This document shows positions 6,172-11,785 of a stretch of DNA of 11,785 bases, in pieces. This stretch comes from UBA10906 sp049296695 (GTDB lineage: Bacteria > Pseudomonadota > Gammaproteobacteria > Methylococcales > Methylomonadaceae). Below the pieces are notes generated by a model. That model saw only the letters and a program-made list of their open reading frames with translations. It was not told where the DNA came from and made no database searches. Numbering within the stretch: the first letter of the stretch is position 1; each line of letters begins with the position of its first letter. The stretch covers positions 1 to 11,785 of the forward strand of contig JBAQSX010000199.1 in assembly GCA_049296695.1 (NCBI GenBank), written 5' to 3'. A program made the position numbers and the translations under genes.

Positions 6172-7059
6172 TTAAATTTTATGTTCTTTAACTAATTGTT
6201 TTAAATAAGCCAAGAAATCATCTTTTAGCTCTTTGTGTAATAAACCATGTTCTACGGTGGCAATTAAAAAGCCTAATTTAGAACCACAATCATAACGTTT
6301 GCCTTCAAATTCATAAGCTAATACTTGCTCGTCATTGAGTAAATCAGCAATTGCGTCAGTTAATTGAATTTCACCCCCCGCACCTCTACCTGTTTTTCTA
6401 ATTTTTTCAAAAATGGCAGGCGTTAAAATATAACGTCCGACCACGGCTAAATTAGAAGGTGCGTCTTCGGGTTTGGGTTTTTCAACAATTAATTCAACGG
6501 GTGCAAATTTTTCTGAGGTCGCGGGGGTTTTAACAATACCATAACTGCCTGTTTCAGATGGATTGACCCGTTCCACACCTAATATTGAACAATGTTTTTG
6601 CTCATAGAGTTTGACCATTTGCGCAATACAGCCTCTGCCTTCGTCACGAATTAAATCGTCTGCCAAAATAACGGCAAAGGGTTCATCGCCCACAACATGG
6701 CTAGCGCAATACACCGCATGACCTAAACCTAAAGCTTCGGCTTGGCGAATAAAAATACATGAAACATGTGAAGGCACAATGTCACGAATTAATTTGAGAA
6801 TTTCAGTTTTGTTTTTAGCTTCTAATTCTTTTTCTAATTCGTAAGCTTTATCAAAATGGTCAGTAATGGCATTTTTACTACGACCTGTAATAAAAATCAT
6901 GGTATCAATACCTGCCAATACCGCTTCTTCTACTGCGTATTGAATTAAGGGTTTATCAACAATAGGTAGCATTTCTTTAGGGCTGGCTTTAGTTGCAGGT
7001 AAAAAGCGTGTCCCTAAACCCGCAACAGGAAATACTGCTTTAGTAATAATTTTGCTCAT
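6172..7059 (-). CDS. galU: UTP--glucose-1-phosphate uridylyltransferase
   Basis: GalU makes UDP-glucose from UTP and glucose 1-phosphate in the cytosol, feeding galactose metabolism, LPS and exopolysaccharide. The 295-residue product is full length. It shows the nucleotide-binding signature GLGTRFLPATKASPKEML (14-31), LGLGHAV (110-116), the metal region ADDL (133-136), VEKP (192-195), GRGAGGEIQLTDAI (224-237) and YDCGSKLGF (256-264). AAGGA (minus strand, 7066-7070) lies 6 nt before the ATG at 7059, a good ribosome-binding site, so the start is secure. It converges with relA across a repeat-filled gap. It is on the same strand as the manC operon, but a 720-bp stretch with an opposite gene separates them, so it is probably transcribed on its own. 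Confidence 0.97.
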   Translation of the reverse strand: MSKIITKAVFPVAGLGTRFLPATKASPKEMLPIVDKPLIQYAVEEAVLAGIDTMIFITGRSKNAITDHFDKAYELEKELEAKNKTEILKLIRDIVPSHVSCIFIRQAEALGLGHAVYCASHVVGDEPFAVILADDLIRDEGRGCIAQMVKLYEQKHCSILGVERVNPSETGSYGIVKTPATSEKFAPVELIVEKPKPEDAPSNLAVVGRYILTPAIFEKIRKTGRGAGGEIQLTDAIADLLNDEQVLAYEFEGKRYDCGSKLGFLIATVEHGLLHKELKDDFLAYLKQLVKEHKI

Positions 7060-7203
7060 GTTGTGTCCTTTGATTTATTAGTTGTTAAATTAATTCTGTA
7101 TCACAAAGCAAGCTTTGTATTCCAATATGTAACTTCAGTTATTAAAAAATTATTGATTTTCATATTTATTTCAACTATTGTGTTTTAATCATCCGCTACC
7201 AAG
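7060..7203. other. divergent promoter region, galU / small membrane gene
   Basis: This A+T-rich stretch must hold the galU promoter (minus strand) and that of the small gene at 7282. It contains an ACAAAGC/GCTTTGT hairpin with a 2-nt loop (7103-7118) and a TGTAACTTCAGTTATT repeat motif (7128-7143). The only promoter I can propose with reasonable spacing is on the + strand at 7153-7181. Confidence 0.5.
7153..7181 (+). promoter_or_regulatory. possible sigma-70 promoter for the small membrane gene
   Basis: TTGATT (7153-7158) and TATTGT (7176-7181) each match the -35 and -10 consensus at four of six positions, with an ideal 17-nt spacer. A transcript would start near 7188, giving a leader of about 94 nt that includes the complete hairpin at 7204-7277. 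In such A+T-rich DNA this match could occur by chance. Confidence 0.4.
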
Positions 7204-7277
7204 CCTCCTTTCTAGGAATAATTAAAGAAGTTTCCTTGAGTAAGAAAACTTCTTGGTTCAATCCTAGAATAAGGAGG
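7204..7277 (+). promoter_or_regulatory. leader hairpin that buries a Shine-Dalgarno
   Basis: CCTCCTT (7204-7210) pairs base for base with AAGGAGG (7271-7277), the perfect ribosome-binding site of the gene starting at 7282. A second 7-bp helix follows, TCTAGGA (7211-7217) with TCCTAGA (7262-7268), interrupted by a 2-nt bulge. After a symmetric 7x7 internal loop comes a 9-bp helix AAGAAGTTT (7225-7233) with AAACTTCTT (7246-7254), plus three more pairs closing a GAGT tetraloop. No T-tract follows, so it is not a terminator. The layout is that of a translational switch: a thermometer, an attenuator, an sRNA or protein target, or silencing as in type I toxins. Confidence 0.72.
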
Positions 7278-7281
7278 TAAT

Positions 7282-7551
7282 ATGATATATAAAACCGTTG
7301 AAATAATGCGTAAACATTGTATTTGGTTAGTAATTGCTACTGTCTTTTTGTGTTTGTTTTGCGGTTATTCGCACAAGGCATTCGAGCTGTATCATTTACT
7401 TGATGCTATCTGTATGATGGACGACTGTATGATAGGTTATGAAGTAATTAACTTTATAAAACATGGAGTAATTGTTATTTTAATACATGTATTGTTTAGT
7501 GAAAGATTAAACAAAAATACCAATCTATTAGTTATAAAACAAGTCATTTAG
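7282..7551 (+). CDS. unrecognised small membrane protein (89 aa)
   Basis: I do not recognise this gene. It encodes 89 residues with a strongly hydrophobic segment at about 13-29 (CIWLVIATVFLCLFCGY) and a second at about 62-73 (GVIVILIHVLF), so it is probably an inner-membrane protein with two spans. Five cysteines (13, 24, 27, 44, 49) include a CxxC inside the first span and CMMDDC in the loop. AAGGAGG lies 4 nt before the ATG, the strongest ribosome-binding site in the window, yet it is fully paired in a leader hairpin. The gene runs against its neighbours galU and manC. A MITE is inserted at its stop codon (TAG, 7549-7551), but the stop would also be TAG without the insertion. A toxin, an envelope stress protein or a decaying foreign gene are all possible. 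Confidence 0.6.
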   Translation: MIYKTVEIMRKHCIWLVIATVFLCLFCGYSHKAFELYHLLDAICMMDDCMIGYEVINFIKHGVIVILIHVLFSERLNKNTNLLVIKQVI

Positions 7552-7647
7552 GAGTAGTTCAAAAGAGTAGGGAATGGAGCAAAATAGCTTCATTTTTCAA
7601 TAAATTTAAGCTTACAATCTACTCTTTTGAGGCGCTACCGTCATTTA
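7543..7647 (+). mobile_element. MITE-like element, copy C, with 8-bp target duplication
   Basis: The element occupies 7551-7639 (89 bp). The left end GGAGTAGTTCAAAAGAGTAG(G) at 7551-7571 and the right end TCTACTCTTTTGAGGCGCTA(CC) at 7618-7639 share the inverted CAAAAGAGTAG with each other and with copies A and B. The 8-bp GTCATTTA is duplicated exactly at 7543-7550 and 7640-7647. The interior differs from copies A and B: the 26-bp palindrome is absent, and only AAAATAGC with nearby T-rich sequence is shared. It is therefore a diverged or differently deleted member. There is no open frame. Confidence 0.82.
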
Positions 7648-7669
7648 GATAAAATGTGGATGATAGGGC

Positions 7670-7691
7670 GAGGCATTCTTAAGAATGCCTC
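7670..7691. terminator. 22-bp perfect palindrome after the small gene
   Basis: GAGGCATTCTT (7670-7680) and AAGAATGCCTC (7681-7691) form an unbroken 11-bp inverted repeat with no spacer. It lies between the + strand small gene and the minus-strand manC end, so it could stop both transcripts. Only a weak T-rich run follows on the + strand (from about 7702) and none on the minus strand, so it may instead be a DNA-level palindrome. Confidence 0.42.
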
Positions 7692-7778
7692 AAACTCTAG
7701 CTTTTCTTGCAATTTTTAGAAATTATCCATGATTTGATTGGCGTGATTTGTTATATTTTGTGTAATCAGTATTATTAC

Positions 7779-9176
7779 TTACACGCGACCATAGGAGTCG
7801 CCAAAACGGACTATATCGTCATCACCCAAATAACTGCCCGATTGCACTTCGACAATTTCTAAGGGAATAACACCGGGGTTTTCTAAACGATGAATCACAC
7901 CTAAGGGAATATAAATAGATTCATTTTCGCTAATTAAATGTTGCTCATCACCTTTGGTAATTAACGCCGTACCTTTAACGACCACCCAATGTTCAGCGCG
8001 GTGATGGTGTTTTTGCAAAGATAATTGGGCTTTGGGTTTGACCACAATGCGTTTGGTTTGATAACGCTCGCCACTATCGACTAAATCATAATGTCCCCAA
8101 GGTCGGTAGATTTTACGGTGTAACTGGGCTTCTTTGCGCCCCTCTTGATTTAACTTATCAACGACTTGCTTAACATCTTGCACACGGTCTTTACTGGCAA
8201 TCATTAGTGCGTCATCGGTTTGCACAATAATTAAATTATCCACGCCTATCACGGTGACTAATTTATGTTCGGCGTGAATATAAGAATTATGGCTGTCAAT
8301 GGTAATCACATCACCGCTAATAGCATTGCCACACGCATCTTTAGCGGTGACTTGCCACAAAGCCGACCACGAGCCTACGTCGTTCCAACCTGCATCAAGG
8401 GGGATGACTACGGCTTTAGTGGTTTTTTCCATAACCGCGTAATCGATAGAATCCGCAGGGCAAGTGGCAAACAGGTTTTTATCAAGGCGGGTAAAATCTA
8501 AATCAACCGTTGCCGTTTGTAAAACTTCACGACAAATAGCAAGCATTTGCGGATTGAATTTTTCTAATTCTTGTAAAAACGTGTCTGCTTTAAAGGCAAA
8601 CATACCGCTATTCCAAAAATAATCGCCGTTGGCAAGATAAGCTTGGGCTATTTCTAAATTGGGTTTTTCTACAAAAGCCTCAACGTCATAAGCTCCGCCT
8701 TGCGTGATTGTCGAGCGTTTGATGTAACCATAACCTGTTTCTGGCTCAGTTGGCACAATACCAAAGGTAACTAAAAAACCTTGTTTGGCTAAGACATCCG
8801 CTTCAATGACGGCTTGTTGAAACGCCTCAACATTGGTAATGACATGATCGGCAGGTAATACTAATAACACATCATCAGCCTTAGCGGTCAATGCCGCTAA
8901 AGCAACTGCTGGCGCGGTGTTTTTACCCATAGGCTCTAAGATAATAGCAGAGGGTAGACTGCCAATTTCCCATAACTGCTCAGCTAACATAAAACGGTGT
9001 TGTTCATTGCACACTGCTATGGGCGATTGCACATCCTTTAAACCAGCCAGTCTTAACACCGTTTCTTGCAACATAGTATAACGAGACACTAAGGGCAGAA
9101 ATTGTTTGGGATATTGACCGCGTGATAAAGGCCATAAACGCGTCCCTGCCCCACCTGATAAGATGACTGGAATCAT
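7779..9176 (-). CDS. manC: bifunctional GDP-mannose pyrophosphorylase / phosphomannose isomerase
   Basis: This cytosolic enzyme of the ManC/AlgA/CpsB type makes GDP-mannose from GTP and mannose 1-phosphate, and its C-terminal cupin interconverts fructose 6-phosphate and mannose 6-phosphate. It thus supplies mannose, fucose or rhamnose-type sugars to polysaccharides. The 465-residue product is full length. Pyrophosphorylase motifs are GGAGTRLWPLSR (8-19), PKQF (23-26), GKNTAPAVA (84-92), LPADH (107-111), GYGYI (148-152) and FVEKP (168-172). The isomerase cupin has YRPWG (357-361), LSLQKHHHRAEHW (385-397) and IPLGVIHRLENPG (423-435). The ATG at 9176 lies 4 bp after the cysC stop, so the two are co-transcribed and probably translationally coupled. 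It is the last gene of the operon. Confidence 0.96.
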   Translation of the reverse strand: MIPVILSGGAGTRLWPLSRGQYPKQFLPLVSRYTMLQETVLRLAGLKDVQSPIAVCNEQHRFMLAEQLWEIGSLPSAIILEPMGKNTAPAVALAALTAKADDVLLVLPADHVITNVEAFQQAVIEADVLAKQGFLVTFGIVPTEPETGYGYIKRSTITQGGAYDVEAFVEKPNLEIAQAYLANGDYFWNSGMFAFKADTFLQELEKFNPQMLAICREVLQTATVDLDFTRLDKNLFATCPADSIDYAVMEKTTKAVVIPLDAGWNDVGSWSALWQVTAKDACGNAISGDVITIDSHNSYIHAEHKLVTVIGVDNLIIVQTDDALMIASKDRVQDVKQVVDKLNQEGRKEAQLHRKIYRPWGHYDLVDSGERYQTKRIVVKPKAQLSLQKHHHRAEHWVVVKGTALITKGDEQHLISENESIYIPLGVIHRLENPGVIPLEIVEVQSGSYLGDDDIVRFGDSYGRV

Positions 9177-9180
9177 GCGG

Positions 9181-9798
9181 TTACTCTAAACTGTTGCGAA
9201 TAATGCCGCGATTAATTAATAAATCAACCACTGTTAGCACACTTTCTTGCAAGGTTTGTTCTTGAGTATTAACCACTAATTCAGGTAAGTCAGGGGCTTC
9301 ATAAGGTGAGCCTATGCCTGTAAAAAAAGGAATTTCACCTGCACGCGCTTTTTTATATAAACCTTTAACATCGCGCTTTTCACAGGTTTCAATAGGACAT
9401 TTACAGTAAACTTCTAAAAAATCACCGTGTGGTACTAAGTTTCTTGCAGTATTTCTATCGGATTTAAACGGTGAAATGAAAGCGGTTAAAGTAATAATAC
9501 CCGCTTCGGTCATCAATTTTGCCAGTTCACCAATGCGGCGAATATTTTCGATTCTATCTCTATCACTAAAACCCAAATCACTGCATAAACCATGACGCAC
9601 ATTATCGCCATCCAATACAAAAGTCGACGCGCCCAGTTTATGCAAATAATCTTCTACGGCATGAGCCAATGTTGATTTACCCGAACCCGATAAACCCGTA
9701 AACCATAAAATGACGCTTTTGTGTTTATGCAATGTTTCTTTATCAGCACGAGAAACGGTTGCATGATGCCAAACTGTATTGGTACTTTTTTTAGTCAT
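9181..9798 (-). CDS. cysC: adenylylsulfate (APS) kinase
   Basis: CysC phosphorylates APS to PAPS, the sulfate donor for sulfate reduction and for sulfotransferases. The 205-residue product matches the family length (E. coli 201). It has the P-loop GLSGSGKS (35-42), DGDNVRHGL (63-71), the active-site serine S109 in FISPFKSDR and the lid region KKARAGEIPFFTGIGSPYEAP (149-169). The last reads GIGSPYEAP where many members have GIDSPYEAP, a small variation. No cysD or cysN (ATP sulfurylase) is nearby. The partners are a DHH phosphoesterase 43 bp upstream and manC 4 bp downstream, which suggests PAPS for modifying a polysaccharide or a metabolic role coupled to pAp removal. The ATG at 9798 has no clear Shine-Dalgarno but gives the expected N-terminus. 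Confidence 0.96.
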   Translation of the reverse strand: MTKKSTNTVWHHATVSRADKETLHKHKSVILWFTGLSGSGKSTLAHAVEDYLHKLGASTFVLDGDNVRHGLCSDLGFSDRDRIENIRRIGELAKLMTEAGIITLTAFISPFKSDRNTARNLVPHGDFLEVYCKCPIETCEKRDVKGLYKKARAGEIPFFTGIGSPYEAPDLPELVVNTQEQTLQESVLTVVDLLINRGIIRNSLE

Positions 9799-9841
9799 AA
9801 ATTAAGAGAGGAATTGTTGGAGTAAAGAGAACGCGCTTAAC

Positions 9842-10798
9842 TTAGCGATATTGCGCTGTAAAAGCAGTGATAAATACACTTAATTGCTCAAAAGGTAAGT
9901 GATTGATACCTGCTGCACTTTTGCGACCACCACCTGTGGCAAACCCTGAGCATAATTCATCCGCGCCTGTTTTATTGCTAAGCGGCGCACGCACACTGAC
10001 TTGATAATCATTTTTTTCAGTGACACTAAACACCGCATGAGCGCGGTTAGGATGCAAATTAGCAAGTTCATTGCCAAAAACACCGCTGACGCGCCGCGCC
10101 CAAGGCTCATCGGGCAGAATAAACAAAGCCACTTGCGCGGTTTCATAATCAGGCTTGATGGCTTGCGCTAAACGCATGTCATCACGATAAGCATCAAGTA
10201 GCTTTTCATAGGTAAGACGATTATCACGCATAAAATCGAAAGGCGATGCGTAAGGCGCGAGTTCACGATAAAGCGCGTCAGGGGCAAAATGCAAATCACT
10301 GAGCTGACTGCCATAACCGTTATAGTTAATGCACACGCCCAAATCGTTTAATTGTTGCGCTTGCAGGGCTGATAAATCTAAGTTTTGTGCAAGTTTTTCC
10401 GCGCTTTGAAGCAAATTATCACCAAACGCCGCCGTTACTGCCCATGTAGCAAATTGCCCCTTAAGGTATTGATTAACTAGCAAACTAGTACAAGTATTGG
10501 GATCAGTATCAATTAAGGTGCGTAAATTTTGATGCTCAGGAATGTCACCTGCTTGATGATGATCGACATAAAACACCGCCGCGCCTTGTTGCAACACTTT
10601 ATCTAAAGCACTGCGATTTTTGACCAAAGAAATATCCAATACTGTAATAAAGTCGCCTACTTGGGCTTGTACTTGTTGCAATAACTCAATATCACGTTTT
10701 ACACCTGTAATTAAAGTGGAATGAGTAGGCTCAGCCAAACGTAACTGAACCAAAGCGCAAATGCCATCGGCATCGCCATTAAATACATCAATTTGCAT
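9842..10798 (-). CDS. DHH-family phosphoesterase (NrnA-like)
   Basis: This 318-residue cytosolic protein of the DHH/DHHA1 superfamily is related to nanoRNase/pAp phosphatases such as NrnA. Metal-binding motifs are in order: NGDADG with D9 and D11 (7-12), D55 in VLDIS, YVDHH (77-81) and GDN with D127. The DHHA1 substrate-binding loop is GFATGGGRKSAAG (285-297). It has R292 where most NrnA-like proteins have histidine in GGGHxxAAG, so substrate preference may differ. It is the first gene of the probable operon with cysC (43-bp gap) and manC. Because CysC leads to PAPS and its users release pAp, a pAp phosphatase role is attractive but unproven. The ATG at 10798 is supported by the N-terminal motif; no Shine-Dalgarno is clear. 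Confidence 0.85.
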   Translation of the reverse strand: MQIDVFNGDADGICALVQLRLAEPTHSTLITGVKRDIELLQQVQAQVGDFITVLDISLVKNRSALDKVLQQGAAVFYVDHHQAGDIPEHQNLRTLIDTDPNTCTSLLVNQYLKGQFATWAVTAAFGDNLLQSAEKLAQNLDLSALQAQQLNDLGVCINYNGYGSQLSDLHFAPDALYRELAPYASPFDFMRDNRLTYEKLLDAYRDDMRLAQAIKPDYETAQVALFILPDEPWARRVSGVFGNELANLHPNRAHAVFSVTEKNDYQVSVRAPLSNKTGADELCSGFATGGGRKSAAGINHLPFEQLSVFITAFTAQYR

Positions 10799-10831
10799 AA
10801 ATATTAGAATTTCATCATGAGTTATGGACAG

Positions 10832-10882
10832 GCTATTTTACGCTATGCTCTGAGCAAAGCAAAAACAGCATAGTAGAATAGC
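10832..10882. promoter_or_regulatory. long inverted repeat in the DHH/perM divergent promoter
   Basis: GCTATTTTA (10832-10840), CG bulge, CTATGCT (10843-10849) pair with AGCATAG (10867-10873), TAG, AATAGC (10877-10882). This gives a stem of about 16 bp with one G-T pair and a 17-nt loop. It fills most of the 138-bp gap between two divergent genes, so it could be a shared operator. GTAGAAT occurs within it at 10873-10879 and again a few tens of bases later, a possible -10-like sequence on the + strand. Confidence 0.45.
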
Positions 10883-10936
10883 TATTAATAACGGTAGAAT
10901 ACTTAAAATATAACAATAATAAAGAGTCTTAATCTT

Positions 10937-11785
10937 ATGACAAACACTGAGCAACCTTTTTATCTGCGATTACTCAACACCACCTTGCGACATTTTCTGC
11001 CTAATTCACAAGCTGTTGCCTTAATGATTATCTTAATGGTCAGTTTTGGCTTAATTTATTATTTATCTGATTTATTAATGCCTGTTTTTGCCGCTATTGT
11101 GTTGGCTTATTTATTAGAAAGCATTATTAATAAAGCCGAGCAGTATAAAACCCCAAGATTATTAGCAGTTTATTTAGTATTTTTTAGTTTTTTAACCTGT
11201 CTTGGATTTCTATTATTCTTTTTAATGCCTATTATCTCCGAGCAAGCCATAGAATTAGTTCAACATATTCCCAGTATTATTAATCGAGCGCAAACTGAAA
11301 TTATGCGCTTACCTAATCGCTATCCACAATTTATCTCAGAAAGTAAAATGCAAGCCATGCTCATTACCTTGCAACAACAATTACTGGCATACTCAGAAAA
11401 TATTGTTTCATTTTCAGCGGCATCATTAGTAGGTATTATTAGCGCGATTATTTATTTATTTTTAGTACCGATGATGGTGTTTTTATTTTTAAAAGATAAA
11501 CAAATATTAATTCATTGGTTATTACAATTTATTCCTAAAGAGCAACATTTAACAGTACGCGTTTGGCATGAAATTGATCAACAGATTGGTAATTATGTGC
11601 GTGGCAAATTAACAGAAGTAGTAATCTTATGGTTAATTAGCTATATTACTTTTTATACTATTGATTTAAATTATGCCATGTTATTATCAGTATTAATGGG
11701 CTTATCGGTTATAATCCCTTATGTCGGTGCGACTTTGGTGACTTTCCCCGTATTGGGGGTGGCTTATTTTCAATGGGGATTGAAT
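10937..11785 (+). CDS. PerM/AI-2E family membrane permease, 3' end missing
   Basis: This is the first 283 codons of a polytopic inner-membrane protein of the AI-2E/UPF0118 family (PerM, YdiK, TqsA), usually about 350 residues; the gene is open to the right edge. Hydrophobic segments lie at about 26-44, 46-62, 74-99, 160-186, 228-242 and 246-280. The family hallmarks are present: the central soluble helical stretch (about 100-158), DQQIGNYVRGKLTE (214-227) and GLSVIIPYVGATL (255-267). Members include a putative autoinducer-2 exporter and Na+/H+ antiporters, so the substrate cannot be told from sequence. The ATG at 10937 has only a weak AAAGAG 11 nt upstream. It is divergent from the DHH-cysC-manC operon. 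Confidence 0.92.
   Translation, partial: MTNTEQPFYLRLLNTTLRHFLPNSQAVALMIILMVSFGLIYYLSDLLMPVFAAIVLAYLLESIINKAEQYKTPRLLAVYLVFFSFLTCLGFLLFFLMPIISEQAIELVQHIPSIINRAQTEIMRLPNRYPQFISESKMQAMLITLQQQLLAYSENIVSFSAASLVGIISAIIYLFLVPMMVFLFLKDKQILIHWLLQFIPKEQHLTVRVWHEIDQQIGNYVRGKLTEVVILWLISYITFYTIDLNYAMLLSVLMGLSVIIPYVGATLVTFPVLGVAYFQWGLN

Noticed and set aside
7204..7277. Reading the large hairpin as an intrinsic terminator
   Set aside because: No T-tract follows; instead the right arm is a perfect ribosome-binding site placed 4 nt before an ATG.
8265..8501. Open frame on the + strand inside manC
   Set aside because: It lies wholly opposite manC, with no independent signal.
9880..10146. Second minus-strand frame inside the DHH phosphoesterase
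   Set aside because: It overlaps the conserved DHHA1 region in another frame and has no recognisable product.

Overview
The window reads as a piece of chromosome from an A+T-rich gammaproteobacterium. YchF, MepA, RelA, GalU, the fused ManC, CysC and a PerM-type permease are a gammaproteobacterial gene set. The many short palindromic repeats between genes, plus part of an N-type ATPase operon, remind me of filamentous sulfur oxidisers (Beggiatoaceae/Thiotrichales). That placement is an inference; no rRNA or other decisive marker is present.

Layout. 1-617 (-): 5' part of ychF. 618-1135: gene-free, with hairpins. 1136-2112 (+): three overlapping genes of a Na+-type (N-type) F-ATPase operon, atpC-atpQ-atpR, without atpD before or atpB after. 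2113-2746: repeat-rich gap holding two inverted copies of a GGGGC-type palindromic repeat and a 113-bp MITE-like element. 2747-3595 (+): mepA, a periplasmic murein endopeptidase. 3821-5929 (+): relA, a synthetase-only (p)ppGpp enzyme. 5930-6171: a second MITE copy with a perfect 8-bp target duplication, then more palindromes. 6172-7059 (-): galU. 7060-7778: a small membrane-protein gene on the + strand, whose Shine-Dalgarno sequence is buried in a 74-nt hairpin, followed by a third MITE copy with a perfect 8-bp duplication. 7779-10798 (-): a compact operon read as DHH phosphoesterase, cysC, manC. 10937-11785 (+): a PerM/AI-2E family permease running off the right edge.

How the genes fit. GalU (UDP-glucose) and ManC (GDP-mannose) supply activated sugars for surface or exopolysaccharide. 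CysC makes PAPS and sits 4 bp from manC without cysD or cysN, which suits sulfation of a polysaccharide as well as sulfate assimilation. The DHH protein heading that operon could remove the by-product pAp, but this is inference. MepA trims peptidoglycan and RelA handles starvation signalling.

The most interesting non-routine items are (1) the 7204-7277 leader hairpin that completely pairs the AAGGAGG ribosome-binding site of an unrecognised 89-residue membrane protein; (2) a short non-autonomous element family with about 22-bp inverted ends and 8-bp target duplications, inserted exactly at the stop codons of two genes; and (3) the orphaned atpCQR block.
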